Of a stretch of DNA of 43,111 nucleotides, positions 6,628-16,402 are shown in pieces. The position numbers were made by a program, and so were the translations under genes. Each line of letters starts with the position of its first letter. Position 1 is the first letter of the stretch. The notes beneath the pieces were generated by a model. That model had not been told where the DNA came from and did not search any database. It worked only from the letters and a program-made list of their open reading frames with translations. This DNA is from a virus, in IMG/VR virus record IMGVR_UViG_3300035228_000112, positions 1-43,111 of that record; one strand, given 5' to 3'.

Positions 6628-6876
6628 TTAATTCCTCAATACGATTTGATCTAATTTGTTTTCGATACGTACCATATGGTCCTCCATACGTTGGACCATT
6701 ACTGTTAGGTCAGCTTTAGATACGTAGTCTTGCGCTACACTTAATTCAATAGCGTCAATACGCCTATCAAGGCCACTAATGCGGTCATGAACGTTATTTA
6801 TTCTGTTGTGTAATCTGTTATTTAAAGCTGCCCCACCACCAATCAAAGCGATGAGAGCAGTAACTGCTGCTTCCAT
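6628..6876 (-). CDS. Small protein with hydrophobic N-terminus and coiled coil (82 aa)
   Basis: The first 18 residues (MEAAVTALIALIGGGAAL) form a short hydrophobic, Gly/Ala-rich helix. The rest is a heptad-patterned coiled coil (NRLHNRINNVHDRISGLDRRI and following). From memory, this architecture is repeated in cyanophages close to the tail-fibre and lysis genes, without assigned function. It may sit in the inner membrane with the coiled coil outside or inside, perhaps as a lysis accessory, or be a virion protein. Its start overlaps the stop of the previous gene (TAATG). Confidence 0.6.
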   Translation of the reverse strand: MEAAVTALIALIGGGAALNNRLHNRINNVHDRISGLDRRIDAIELSVAQDYVSKADLTVMVQRMEDHMVRIENKLDQIVLRN

Positions 6877-7508
6877 TATTTAAGTGAGACAATAGGTACA
6901 ACGTCATGGCACAGCACTTCTACGCGACTGCCAGGACGAAATGTAAAACCAGCTTTCATGATCTCCGTACATTTCAGAGCACGTACTAGCTCATAGTCCA
7001 ACCGCATCTTCTGTTCATGCCTTCGTGCGATCTGTTTGCATGTTTCAACCATGCCACCATCTAGTGGTACAGAAAAGCCAAGCTGTACACCAAAGTTTTG
7101 GGTACGTTGATACGCATCTGTGTGTACATCACCACCCATATAAAATGGTTGGAATGTCATTGTAGTTCCATTACAAGAGTTACCACCGACAAAGTATTGC
7201 CGAGATGGTGCTCCGTTGTTTTGGAACTGCACAGCCTGATTAGTCACGTTACCCGTAGCTGCTGCTACAGGGTTTGCAGTATTAGATACAGTTGGTTCTT
7301 CTGCGTAAGCTGGACTTACTGCGAGAAGACTGATAAGGAAGTAGTAGTAGAAACTTGTTCGATGGTTTCGGTGATGTCGATTGTCTCGATCACTCCTGCC
7401 GCTCTGTCTACGATCTCCAGTTGAAATGGATCTCCAGCAGTAGTTACTGAAAATGTTGTGGATGAATCTCCGATCGAACCACTTGGTGTTACGTTGGTTC
7501 CAGACCAT
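6876..7508 (-). CDS. Secreted cyanophage protein, start codon unclear
   Basis: The convincing part begins around 7333 with a signal-peptide-like segment (FLISLLAVSPAYAEEP) and continues with AATGNVTNQAVQFQNNGAPS, Cys-containing and His/Lys-rich segments, ending in CHDVVPIVSLK. From memory this matches a conserved cyanophage protein found near the fibre genes. No ATG, GTG or TTG lies in frame close to the signal segment. The only in-frame ATG (7506-7508) adds about 58 residues that overlap the upstream gene and look like an out-of-frame shadow. Either a -1 frameshift joins it to the upstream gene, a rare start codon is used, or a base is missing. Confidence 0.6.
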   Translation of the reverse strand: MVWNQRNTKWFDRRFIHNIFSNYCWRSISTGDRRQSGRSDRDNRHHRNHRTSFYYYFLISLLAVSPAYAEEPTVSNTANPVAAATGNVTNQAVQFQNNGAPSRQYFVGGNSCNGTTMTFQPFYMGGDVHTDAYQRTQNFGVQLGFSVPLDGGMVETCKQIARRHEQKMRLDYELVRALKCTEIMKAGFTFRPGSRVEVLCHDVVPIVSLK

Positions 7509-7666
7509 GCTTTGTAATCTCCCCCGTACACTTCTGTTGCGATAGTACGGTCAATATCAATAGTTGTTGTGGTAGTAGATTGCATACTACCTTGTGTAAA
7601 ATTAGGTGTAACTGATTGAGCTGACACTGGTGCCGCTAACAGTAATAACAAAACTAATTTCTTCAT
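7316..7666 (-). CDS. Secreted Thr-rich cyanophage protein (116 aa)
   Basis: Starts with a clear signal peptide (MKKLVLLLLLAAPVSAQS), followed by SVTPNFTQGSMQSTTTTTIDI, YGGDYKAWSGTNVTPSG and a Thr/Ser-rich end STTTSLSVFSQ. It is probably exported to the periplasm of the host. I recall the same pattern as a small cyanophage gene beside the fibre and lysis block; function unknown. Coupled to the holin-like gene by ATGA. Its stop falls within the coding part of the next secreted protein, see that entry. Confidence 0.7.
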   Translation of the reverse strand: MKKLVLLLLLAAPVSAQSVTPNFTQGSMQSTTTTTIDIDRTIATEVYGGDYKAWSGTNVTPSGSIGDSSTTFSVTTAGDPFQLEIVDRAAGVIETIDITETIEQVSTTTSLSVFSQ

Positions 7667-7839
7667 TTGTTCTTCTCCCTAGAAATAGAAAACGTTGCCA
7701 AAGTTCCGCTTAAAATAGAGGCTACATATGTTGGGTCCATCTTCTCCATCCAGCCTGCATAACTAGCAGTCAAGAGTCCGGCGGACCAGACAAGGACGAC
7801 GAACTTGATAAGTCCTCCTTTTTTTTCATCTTGTTCCAT
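7663..7839 (-). CDS. Holin-like small membrane protein (58 aa)
   Basis: Frame from ATG 7837-7839: a short charged N-terminus (MEQDEKKGG), a first membrane segment (LIKFVVLVWSAGLLTASYAG), a short polar turn (WMEKMDP), a second hydrophobic segment (YVASILSGTLATFSIS) and a basic tail (REKNK). Two transmembrane helices with a charged C-terminus is the class II holin layout, comparable with T7 gp17.5. It overlaps the end of the Pro-rich gene by about 70 bases and is coupled to the next gene by ATGA. It would release the lysozyme-fold enzyme at 26635-27087. Holin function is inferred. Confidence 0.6.
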   Translation of the reverse strand: MEQDEKKGGLIKFVVLVWSAGLLTASYAGWMEKMDPTYVASILSGTLATFSISREKNK

Positions 7840-8246
7840 GCTTGTTTAATTATAGGTTTAAATAAACTTACTAAATGTTTAAACAAAGAAGTAGCAATTA
7901 AAGTAGCTGCAACCGATACAACAGCTGTAGATGCTGCAGTAACTACAATTGCAGTACTAGGTACAGGCACTTCAATATCAGTACCGGGTATACCTAGTTT
8001 TTGTACTTCTGGTGGTGTAAATGGTGGAGGTTTAGCTACAGGTACCTTTGTTTTAGGTGTAGCTTTAGGTGGTTCATCTTTAGCGTTAGGCTTAATACCC
8101 GGAGGTGGCCTAAGGTCGCTAGGAGGCACTACTAAGGGCTTGTAAGAGGGTATATCTGCCCGTGGTACCTCTAGTATTGGTGGGGGTAATTGAAGCGGTT
8201 CAGGGAGCGTTATAGAGGGGAACAGTGGTGGCTCCCCAAGGTTCAT
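7770..8246 (-). CDS. Conserved cyanophage Pro-rich membrane protein (158 aa)
   Basis: The first 95 residues are Pro-rich (EPPLFPSITLPEPLQLPPP and several PP repeats). A hydrophobic segment follows (STAIVVTAASTAVVSVAATL, about 97-120), then an amphipathic basic region (FKPIIKQAWNKMKKKED) and a Ser tail. I recall this composition from many cyanomyoviruses and cyanopodoviruses beside the tail-fibre genes; its function is not established. A Pro-rich arm plus one membrane anchor would suit a spanin-like or virion role, but that is a guess. Coupled upstream by ATGA. Confidence 0.7.
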   Translation of the reverse strand: MNLGEPPLFPSITLPEPLQLPPPILEVPRADIPSYKPLVVPPSDLRPPPGIKPNAKDEPPKATPKTKVPVAKPPPFTPPEVQKLGIPGTDIEVPVPSTAIVVTAASTAVVSVAATLIATSLFKHLVSLFKPIIKQAWNKMKKKEDLSSSSSLSGPPDS

Positions 8247-8407
8247 TTCTTAACCGGGAATAATCCGTTACGAATGAATTCTACTGCTTTGTCATCGATA
8301 TCATTATCGGTTGACTCACACAGTTTCTCTAGCATTTCTACAATCAGTGCTTTAACACGATCAGATTGTAAGAATGAAAATAGTAGTGGTCTAATAAGTG
8401 TAATCAT
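8243..8407 (-). CDS. Small conserved hypothetical protein (54 aa)
   Basis: ATG 8405-8407 opens MITLIRPLLFSFLQSDRVKA and continues LIVEMLEKLCESTDNDIDDK to the end FIRNGLFPVKK. A hydrophobic amphipathic N-terminus precedes an acidic helix. Both junctions are ATGA overlaps. The pattern resembles small proteins near phage lysis genes, but no function is assigned. Confidence 0.6.
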   Translation of the reverse strand: MITLIRPLLFSFLQSDRVKALIVEMLEKLCESTDNDIDDKAVEFIRNGLFPVKK

Positions 8408-8583
8408 GATTCATCAGCGGGTAGTGGTTCGTTGCCTTCGGCTAGCCATTCGAGATATTCTTGATAGTCACGATTATCTTCTGTAACGGGGACAATAGCT
8501 ACGTTGCCATCTTCGTCCTGCCGCTTAAGTGAATCTTCCGTGTTTGTAATTGGATCTCTGACCAAAGTATATTTATAAGTCAT
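8404..8583 (-). CDS. Small fibre-associated protein (59 aa)
   Basis: ATG 8581-8583, preceded by TTAACT, opens MTYKYTLVRDPITNTEDSLK. The C-terminal block NRDYQEYLEWLAEGNEPLPAD closely follows a sequence (NRD..EY..WLAEGN.P.PAD) common at the ends of small phage fibre-associated and chaperone-like proteins. It lies directly downstream of the tail fibre, as tail fibre assembly genes do. Role inferred from motif and position. Confidence 0.6.
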   Translation of the reverse strand: MTYKYTLVRDPITNTEDSLKRQDEDGNVAIVPVTEDNRDYQEYLEWLAEGNEPLPADES

Positions 8584-8595
8584 AGTTAATTGTTT

Positions 8596-11500
8596 TTAAA
8601 GTTCGGCGTCGGCTGTAAAGTGCAAAAAGAAGTAACGAGCACCGACAGTACCGGTAGCCGTTGCGTTACCTCTAATCCCTCTTGTCCCAGCTACTGCTAC
8701 TTGACATGTAGCGGCATTAAATCCTGCTATTACTGAATTATTTGTCATTGCAACAGTAGGTATAGCTCTTTTCTCAACGGTAAAAGCTTTAGTGGCATAA
8801 TTAATTCCGTTAAGAAGTGCATATCCACTCCAAACAATGGCATCTCCCTGATTAAAGGTTGACCCAGCAGGCACACCTTCAAAATAACGCTGGCACTTAG
8901 CCAGGGTCTCAGCGTAGCTTTTGTGTTCAAACGGAGTGGCCTTGGAACCGACCTCTAATTGGACGCCAGTAAGTTCAAAGTAATTTCCTGTTGTATCCGA
9001 AAAATCATTATCATTAGCAGCTAAATTAAATACATTTGAAGTGTTCCAAGCGTCTTCGGTGCCAAACCAGTTACTGCCAGAATCAAGCGTCCACATTACT
9101 TCAAGACCTCTGCCATTGCCAATGAGCCAAGTGCCTGCAGTAGCTCCAGGTATGGTTCTTTTTATCTGAAACCATGCGTCAGCACCCATGTGTGAAAATT
9201 GTGCAATGTAATTGTAATCAGCAGCACTATTCCTAAGAGCTACTGAATAGTTGCCCGATACATTAGTACGTACCCAAAAAGATAAAGTTACTGTTTTTGC
9301 ATTTGCTGTTCCATAGTTCAATTGAGCTGCGTCAAACCCTTCAATAGGCTGACTAATAACTGTGTATCCAGTTGTGGGAGTAGCAGCTCCAGACGTAACC
9401 TCAACTCTAAGTGATTTTGAAAAACCTGTACCAATAGGGAAATTTGGTACATTAGAGCTTTGAGATTGCGTCAATGTATGGGTATTAGTGGCAGCATCGT
9501 AGAGTCTAAACCTGTCAACTAAATACGTACCATCGGCTGTGTTAGCAAGAGAAGTTCCTCTTTGCGATACCTGCATCGCCCCATTCGTAATGAGGTTCCT
9601 GTTACTTAACGCCCCAGCAGTTGGCATCTGCAAGCCATCAATCTTGACATGACCACTAGAATCAATATCAATACCGCCGTCTGTTGTAGTGGTATTCTCT
9701 AAGCGGTTTGTTTTAAGTAGTGGTCCACTGCCAAGTGACCCCCACCCAGTGGTATAACCTTCAAAACTTGCCGTTGATGTGTTATATCGGACCATACCTC
9801 CTGCAGGACTACCATCACGTTGTGCAGTAGTACCAGCAGAAAGATTAGAAGAACCGGTTGCAGATGTACGTGGTGTATATCCAGCAATAGTTTGACCACT
9901 ATTAAAGACAATATCACCAGTCATTGTACCGCCAGCCAATGGCAGACGTGCAGCAATGTTGGTTACGTTAGTAGCAATGTTAGTTGTGTTGGTAGTAATA
10001 TTACCAGCATTTGTTGCATCACCAGCATCTACATATGTTTTAGATGTAGCTTCTGTACCAGCACTAGGGCTAGCAGGAAGACCAGTAATTGTATTACTGT
10101 TGACATCTAAGTCACCACCAAGTTGAGGAGTCAAATCTGACTTCAAATCAAAGGCAATTGAACCTGATGGGATAGTAACAAAACCTAGTTGTTGATCTAC
10201 TTCAAAGAATGGATCATCTGTCTGGTTACCACCAATAGTAAACTTACCGTTATGGTCAGTTGTAGCAGTCCAGATCTTACCGTCGTTTAGTTCAGTCTTT
10301 TGCTTTGAGTCATCAGGAACACCACCATTTTCAGGCAATGCACGATAATCAGTACCACTACCTACATACTCCATTGTATGACCACTAGAAGCGATCTGAG
10401 AACGTAAGAAGAATGATACAGCTAGATCATCAGCTAAAGCACCATTAAGACCAAGATTTACACTACGGTTATTAGGGTTAGGACGACTAATAGTAACTGT
10501 CCAACCATTACCACCTTCAGTATCAGTATTAGCAACAGCAGATAGGATAGGATAAGTAACACTATTAACTGTTACCAACATGTTACTAGCAGGACGTTGT
10601 GTATCACCAAACCATCCCACACCAGCAGCAGGCTGATTAATATTAAATGAAATAGCACCACTATTAGCAGTACCATCTACATTAGAAGTAAAGATAGCAG
10701 CAGATGATTTACCATCAGCAACAAGGGCTTGATCACCAAAGTCAGTAGTAGAAGCAGCTAAGTTAGCTTGGCCACCATTTAATGCTTTAATATGATATTT
10801 ATTAAAGAAAGCATAGCTACTGGTACATTGTGTATAACCATTGTTAGTAACAAGTAAACCAGGACCATTAAGACCAACGTGGGTATAACTGTCACACACG
10901 ATTGAACGTAGAGGACTAGCAACCGCAGGTGTAGCACCATTAATTAGAACACCGCCACCAGTTGGTGCAGAGTCATTATCACCAGCTAAACCACCACCTG
11001 GTGTGATGACATTAATAGCTGAGTTGTCAATCTCAGAATCTGAGAAATTAGTACAGTTTTGAATATAAGGAGACTTGACAATAGTACATCCAGGTAGGAA
11101 AGCAATGTTCCAACCTTGATTAACAGGTAGAGAAGCATCATCAGCATTACCAAGTGCTCCACTAGCCTTCATACCAGTGAAGGTAATGTTTTGAATAAAC
11201 GTACCGCTGTTAACACGGAACATAGTATTTTCTTCTGTAGCTACTGTCGGGTGAACGATACAGCTACGCAAAGCAGTACCAACGATTGATACGTTAGACT
11301 TCTCGATGTCAATAGGACAAGCTTCTTGATAAGTACCAGGAGCCACTACAACAACACTACCATTACCAAAAGTAGCATCAGCATTAATCTGTTGAACAGC
11401 TGCTTTAATCGTCAGCTTAGGACGACTAATACGGTGACCATCATTGCTATCAGATCCACTAGAGGCATCAACATAAACAACCTTAGGTTGGTTAGTAAAC

Positions 11501-12393
11501 GTACCACCAGAAGCCACGCCGGTCCAAGCAGAACCATTCCAAACAGAAAGAGTTAGATCAGCAGTGTTTTGCAACCATGTCTTACCTGTTTCCCAATCAC
11601 TACCAGCAGGTGTGCCAGACTGTACAAGCGTATCAAAACGACGTGCAGCTGCACTAGCAGTAAAGATGTTAGTGTCTGCAGGAGCAGGAGAACTTGCATT
11701 CTGTTCAGCATACGTGATAATATCTACATCTTTTAGCTTACCAAAATCAATAGCATCATCATTTAAACCAAGAGTAATAGTGCCATCACCATCATTAGTT
11801 ACAGTAATACCAGTACCATCAGTACCAATATCACTTGTAATAGCAGTGTCAATCTTGGCGTCAACACGTGCATCAATAGCTTGAGTAGTAGCTACCTGAT
11901 CATCATCTGAATCCCATGTTTCAGTAGAATAAACAGTACTATCAAAATTATTCCAATAATATTGTTTTAGATAATCATCTACATCATCAGGGATACCAGC
12001 ACAATTAGCCTCTTGAATAGCATATCGTAGCTGTTCAAAGTTCTTATTTAGATCATCAGACCTAATAGCTGAACCAGGGTTAAACAATGCACTGATGTCA
12101 TCGAGTTTTGTAATTCGACGGATCTTTACATTGTCAACCGTGGATTCACCTGGATCAGTTGGAGCAGCAGGTGAAGGGGGAGCAGTACCAGTGAACTCTA
12201 CAATAGTAGGGTTAGCATCAGTAACTTGCCAAGGGTATGTACCGTCCGTTGTGAGCTTTTCGTCGTATTCTTTTGTAGTTACGTTCCAAAAATAAACGTG
12301 TATTTCAGATTTAAAAATGTAGGGAAAGTCAAACGAAAACTGTGTCTTCGATCCATTCCCAGCTTGAATTGTTTGTACGTCAGTACATGCCAT
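8596..12393 (-). CDS. Tail fibre protein (T7 gp17-like N-terminus, 1265 aa)
   Basis: Receptor-binding fibre. The N-terminal 130 residues match the T7 fibre attachment domain (TIQAGNGSKTQFSFDFPYIF, IRRITKLDDISALFNPGSAI, LNKNFEQLRYA). The middle is a long Ser/Thr/Asn/Gly-rich region with YVDASSGSDSNDGHRISRPK, a pectate-lyase-type beta-helix start, and repeated TNTTNIATNVTNIAA coiled-coil-like repeats near 780-815. The C-terminus ends with a lectin-like module holding QLEVGSKATPFEHKSYAETL and CQRYFEG. The fibre would sit on the tail and decide host range. It is much longer than T7 gp17 (553 aa). Confidence 0.9.
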   Translation of the reverse strand: MACTDVQTIQAGNGSKTQFSFDFPYIFKSEIHVYFWNVTTKEYDEKLTTDGTYPWQVTDANPTIVEFTGTAPPSPAAPTDPGESTVDNVKIRRITKLDDISALFNPGSAIRSDDLNKNFEQLRYAIQEANCAGIPDDVDDYLKQYYWNNFDSTVYSTETWDSDDDQVATTQAIDARVDAKIDTAITSDIGTDGTGITVTNDGDGTITLGLNDDAIDFGKLKDVDIITYAEQNASSPAPADTNIFTASAAARRFDTLVQSGTPAGSDWETGKTWLQNTADLTLSVWNGSAWTGVASGGTFTNQPKVVYVDASSGSDSNDGHRISRPKLTIKAAVQQINADATFGNGSVVVVAPGTYQEACPIDIEKSNVSIVGTALRSCIVHPTVATEENTMFRVNSGTFIQNITFTGMKASGALGNADDASLPVNQGWNIAFLPGCTIVKSPYIQNCTNFSDSEIDNSAINVITPGGGLAGDNDSAPTGGGVLINGATPAVASPLRSIVCDSYTHVGLNGPGLLVTNNGYTQCTSSYAFFNKYHIKALNGGQANLAASTTDFGDQALVADGKSSAAIFTSNVDGTANSGAISFNINQPAAGVGWFGDTQRPASNMLVTVNSVTYPILSAVANTDTEGGNGWTVTISRPNPNNRSVNLGLNGALADDLAVSFFLRSQIASSGHTMEYVGSGTDYRALPENGGVPDDSKQKTELNDGKIWTATTDHNGKFTIGGNQTDDPFFEVDQQLGFVTIPSGSIAFDLKSDLTPQLGGDLDVNSNTITGLPASPSAGTEATSKTYVDAGDATNAGNITTNTTNIATNVTNIAARLPLAGGTMTGDIVFNSGQTIAGYTPRTSATGSSNLSAGTTAQRDGSPAGGMVRYNTSTASFEGYTTGWGSLGSGPLLKTNRLENTTTTDGGIDIDSSGHVKIDGLQMPTAGALSNRNLITNGAMQVSQRGTSLANTADGTYLVDRFRLYDAATNTHTLTQSQSSNVPNFPIGTGFSKSLRVEVTSGAATPTTGYTVISQPIEGFDAAQLNYGTANAKTVTLSFWVRTNVSGNYSVALRNSAADYNYIAQFSHMGADAWFQIKRTIPGATAGTWLIGNGRGLEVMWTLDSGSNWFGTEDAWNTSNVFNLAANDNDFSDTTGNYFELTGVQLEVGSKATPFEHKSYAETLAKCQRYFEGVPAGSTFNQGDAIVWSGYALLNGINYATKAFTVEKRAIPTVAMTNNSVIAGFNAATCQVAVAGTRGIRGNATATGTVGARYFFLHFTADAEL

Positions 12394-12401
12394 AATAAAA
12401 A

Positions 12402-15400
12402 TTACCTACGTTGTAGTTCAGCGGTGGGTTGTAATTCAGTAGCAAATTTATCCTTTGCTTCTTTCTCTGCTTTGTCTACTTTTAGTTTAATTAGCTGTGC
12501 TTGCATGTCTCCATCAAGTCTGGCATAAGCTGCATTTTCAGAAAACTTTTGTGCAGCACGTAAACGACCGTGGATATTATGCCATACAGTTAAGTCAGGC
12601 ATATTACCTTGTTGTTGCATTTTATCAAAACTTTCCAGTGACTTCCATTCCTTAACACTACGCATTACTTCTTTAATACCATCTTGAAAATGACCATCTT
12701 CACCCATAATACGCATCAATTCAGAACGCATTCTTGGTGGAATTTTTACACCATCTTTGGTTTTAAATACACTTGAAGTAGGATAATCAATATGATCTAA
12801 AAATTCTTCTTCAACAGTTTGTGCGTCATGAATTGGGAATGGTGTGTAAGCATTCCAAACACGTTGTAAGAAACTATAGCTATTTTCTTTTTTACCATTA
12901 ATAGGACTATAAATAAATGGATCAGCAGTCTTTGGATCAATTTCTAAAGCAAACCTATTACGGTTTCTTAGTTGACTGTAAAGATCATTATCTACAATAC
13001 GTAATCCATCAGAGAAAATACGACTCCATTCAGCACGTTGTCCAGAAAGAGGACCAAGACCATTTAAGAATCCAGCACTCCAACGTTCTATTGCACCGTC
13101 ATTACCTCCAAGAAAGTCTAACAAAGGTCTAATAGTAGACAAACCTGTATTATCAGTAGTAGCTGCACCAATCACAAAGCCAAGAGCAGGTAACATTTTT
13201 TCAATACCTTCTCTACCAATATGATCAAAACTATCCATTGTATTAACAGTAGTTGCAATCCAATCAGCAAGTACACCAAAACCTTGATAACTAACGTATT
13301 TACCATTTGGTAGCTTTATACTACGTGGTTTCCATCCACGTTTAATCCTAGCTGCTTGAATGTTTTTATCAGGATGACCATCACCAGTAATTCTATCATC
13401 TTTAAACAAAGCAAAAGTTAATCCTACTGCTGTTGCACCAATAGCTTTACGACCAAGTGTTTCGTATTTAAGGTCAGTAATCCTATTAACTTTAGCTTGT
13501 ACGGTCATGTTTGCTACATCATAACCACGTACCTTAAGAAGATTATCGATGTGCTCTTCATTGCCAAGTAACTGTTTAAGTGGTGTAAATGCTAGTTCAT
13601 TAATGTCTCTTTGAAAAGGTGAGTACGGTGCATATTTAGCAAACATTGCAATTCTGTTTTGACCTGTAGTAGGAAACATCAAGAATGGTTTCATAAATGC
13701 AGCATGTTGTGCCATTTGATTCATACCTGACATAAGAGGTGAATCAAGGTTAAGTGCTAACTCATTTGTTTGCCAACGAACAGCTTCATCTTTCAATAAA
13801 TTGTTTTTGTCAAACATCTTTTCATAATGTTTTTGAGCAATAGGTCCAAGGTTTTCTTTAGTTAAAGGTTTACCAGATTCCATAAGTTCATCGATTGCTC
13901 TGAAATAAGATTCAGAATGTCCAATCATAGAACCAGTAAAACCATCAGTTGCAATCAAACCATTAGAACCAAAACGCATCCTAGGATCACTAGCAATTGC
14001 ATACATAGTTTCTATTTGTTGTACAACATATTGTGTACCCCATTCACCTTCTGCTGCACGACTAGCTGCTACTTCTCTAAGAAAATCAAGCTCATCTTCT
14101 TTTTGAAGAAGTAAATCACGACGTGTGACAGAAGCTACACTATCAGGATCTTTTGATGCTTTAGCAAAGATTTCACCCATGTATTTTGATGCTCTACTGG
14201 TACTATCATTAATTGCACCATAAGCAATAAAACCACGTCTTATAGCTTTAAAATCACCATGTGACAATGCACCTAAGAAATGAGAAGTTGGTTTAGAAAT
14301 AATACCACCAACACCATCAAACATAGCAGATAAAGGTGTTCTAAATGCAGACAAATAACCTGAATAAATATTAGCCCAAATACCACCAAGTATTTTGTTT
14401 TGTACTTCAGGGTTAGGGTCAATAATAGCTTTACCTAGATTACCTGTCATATCAAAGATCAAATCATTCATAGCTTTGACAGTACTAATATCACCATTAG
14501 TCATCTCATAAGCCATTAAGAATTGCTTCATAAGATTAGGGTTAGTCTCACCAATAGCACGTAATGTAGTACCAAACGTCTGTGATTTTTTAAAGATCTT
14601 TTGTGCCATTTCACTAGCTTCTGCTACAGTGCTAGCGTTATAACCTTCTACATTTGTAAAACCACTTTTGATTTGTTGTAGCATACCGATCTTACGGTTC
14701 TTATAAAAAGAAGCGGAACCTTGTAATTGTACAAGATACTCCATCAAATCAATAACTTTATTTTGACCAGCTTGGACTGACTCTGTACCATCCATAAGAC
14801 GGATACCTTCAGAAAGGTCCGCAACACGGCCTGAGAGCGATCCAGCCAGCAGAGAGTGTGCTCTAGATACATCCATAGCAGACACCTCTTCTCCGAAGCC
14901 TCTGAGGGCTTTAGAGACCATACCAAAGCCTTCTTCAGACATGACCTGTACACCAGCATCATTAACGCTAAGATACGGTTCAATGATTTGACGAACCTCT
15001 TGACGACTCATACGTGGATCAAATAGCTGTCGTGTAAGGTCCATTGATGCTTCAATTTGATCATCAAATGTTACTGTCCAACCACGACCTTGCATACCAA
15101 TACGATCAGCTTGACGTAATTGATCAGCAAGTCCAAGGACAACATCATCAATATTACCTTGACCACGTAAACCATACTGCAATGCAGGTTCAGAAATCAT
15201 ATTACCAATACGACCATCTACTACATTTAAGTTACGTGCAATACGTGCAGCATCAATACTAGCACCAACAACACCAAAGTCATCTACAGTACGTACAGCT
15301 GTTTCAGTATAATCAAACATATCATGGACACCTTTTAAAGGTTTATCCATGTTAGGATTCTGAGAAAGATTATACATACCAATTTCATCAAGAGCATCCT

Positions 15401-16394
15401 CTTGACGTAGCATACCAATTTCTACTGATTCTTCAATATTAACAGGACGTGGAGGAGGAGAGTTTGTATCTAACCAAGCTTGTCCTGCTTTGCTTTCTCC
15501 AATCATTTTATTGATCTTACGAGAAAAACCTGTACTACTTACAATACCAGCTCCTGCTCTAACAACACCAACAGCAAGTTCACCTACCAGTCCAGTCAGA
15601 AGATCTTCATAGATATTCTTCCTACGTTTTTCAGCAGGTTCATCTGTATCTAATGTAGCTAAGTCATCAGGAATAAAATCATATTGAGCAGGAATAGCTT
15701 TCTTAGCCATACCTAATATGTTCTCACCTTCATACTCACTACTTACTGCACCAACTGCTAGACCACCTAATGCTTCAACACCACGATTACCAATGTATTT
15801 CATAAAAGGTGTGTTGCCAATACTCCAACCCACACGGGCTTGAGCAGCAGCACCACCAGCTCTAAGAAGACCAATACCAGCAATGGTAGGCAAAAGGACA
15901 GAAGAGATATCTCTTACTGCTTGTGCTGTTTCGTTTTCAAATTTAGTAGGTTTAGGTACGTTAACACCAGGTATAACATTAATTAAATCAACACCAAAAT
16001 CTAGACCACCTGTAGGTATAGCCGCTGCAAGTTCAGTAGCATACCTTGGGTCTTCAGCAAAACCAGGTAGTTCAGCATCAACACCTGTAGCTAATTGATT
16101 GCGGTTCCATTCTTTACGACTCATCCCTTGGGCTTCGTAATAAGAATAATCTTGAGACTTATCAAATGGTGCTTGTTCTTGTTGAGGTGCCGTAGCTACC
16201 TCGGCTTGTGGAGCTTGTTCTTGTTCTCCCGTAGGAGCGGGCACAGCTTGAGGAGTAGGCTCAACTGCAGCAGCAGCTTTTGCTTTCTCCTCTTCAGCAG
16301 CTTGACGAAGAAGCTCGTTTTGAAGTTGTGTCTCTTCATCTAACAAGAGGTCTTCTTCGTCTGCCCTAAACATCTCGTTAGGATCGTAATTCAT
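12402..16394 (-). CDS. Internal virion protein, gp16-like ejectosome component (1330 aa)
   Basis: Third and largest of three consecutive internal core proteins. It starts with acidic and Gln/Ala/Pro-rich low-complexity sequence (1-80), followed by hydrophobic helices (ISSVLLPTIAGIGLLRAGGA near 165-185) and a long mostly helical body. In T7 the gp16 core protein is ejected first and, with gp14 and gp15, forms a channel across the cell envelope. Unlike T7 gp16, no lytic transglycosylase domain is seen here; it is in the upstream neighbour instead. The ATG is preceded by TAAACT, a start context shared with other genes here. Product call is based on size and position. Confidence 0.8.
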   Translation of the reverse strand: MNYDPNEMFRADEEDLLLDEETQLQNELLRQAAEEEKAKAAAAVEPTPQAVPAPTGEQEQAPQAEVATAPQQEQAPFDKSQDYSYYEAQGMSRKEWNRNQLATGVDAELPGFAEDPRYATELAAAIPTGGLDFGVDLINVIPGVNVPKPTKFENETAQAVRDISSVLLPTIAGIGLLRAGGAAAQARVGWSIGNTPFMKYIGNRGVEALGGLAVGAVSSEYEGENILGMAKKAIPAQYDFIPDDLATLDTDEPAEKRRKNIYEDLLTGLVGELAVGVVRAGAGIVSSTGFSRKINKMIGESKAGQAWLDTNSPPPRPVNIEESVEIGMLRQEDALDEIGMYNLSQNPNMDKPLKGVHDMFDYTETAVRTVDDFGVVGASIDAARIARNLNVVDGRIGNMISEPALQYGLRGQGNIDDVVLGLADQLRQADRIGMQGRGWTVTFDDQIEASMDLTRQLFDPRMSRQEVRQIIEPYLSVNDAGVQVMSEEGFGMVSKALRGFGEEVSAMDVSRAHSLLAGSLSGRVADLSEGIRLMDGTESVQAGQNKVIDLMEYLVQLQGSASFYKNRKIGMLQQIKSGFTNVEGYNASTVAEASEMAQKIFKKSQTFGTTLRAIGETNPNLMKQFLMAYEMTNGDISTVKAMNDLIFDMTGNLGKAIIDPNPEVQNKILGGIWANIYSGYLSAFRTPLSAMFDGVGGIISKPTSHFLGALSHGDFKAIRRGFIAYGAINDSTSRASKYMGEIFAKASKDPDSVASVTRRDLLLQKEDELDFLREVAASRAAEGEWGTQYVVQQIETMYAIASDPRMRFGSNGLIATDGFTGSMIGHSESYFRAIDELMESGKPLTKENLGPIAQKHYEKMFDKNNLLKDEAVRWQTNELALNLDSPLMSGMNQMAQHAAFMKPFLMFPTTGQNRIAMFAKYAPYSPFQRDINELAFTPLKQLLGNEEHIDNLLKVRGYDVANMTVQAKVNRITDLKYETLGRKAIGATAVGLTFALFKDDRITGDGHPDKNIQAARIKRGWKPRSIKLPNGKYVSYQGFGVLADWIATTVNTMDSFDHIGREGIEKMLPALGFVIGAATTDNTGLSTIRPLLDFLGGNDGAIERWSAGFLNGLGPLSGQRAEWSRIFSDGLRIVDNDLYSQLRNRNRFALEIDPKTADPFIYSPINGKKENSYSFLQRVWNAYTPFPIHDAQTVEEEFLDHIDYPTSSVFKTKDGVKIPPRMRSELMRIMGEDGHFQDGIKEVMRSVKEWKSLESFDKMQQQGNMPDLTVWHNIHGRLRAAQKFSENAAYARLDGDMQAQLIKLKVDKAEKEAKDKFATELQPTAELQRR

Positions 16395-16402
16395 AGTTTA
16401 GT

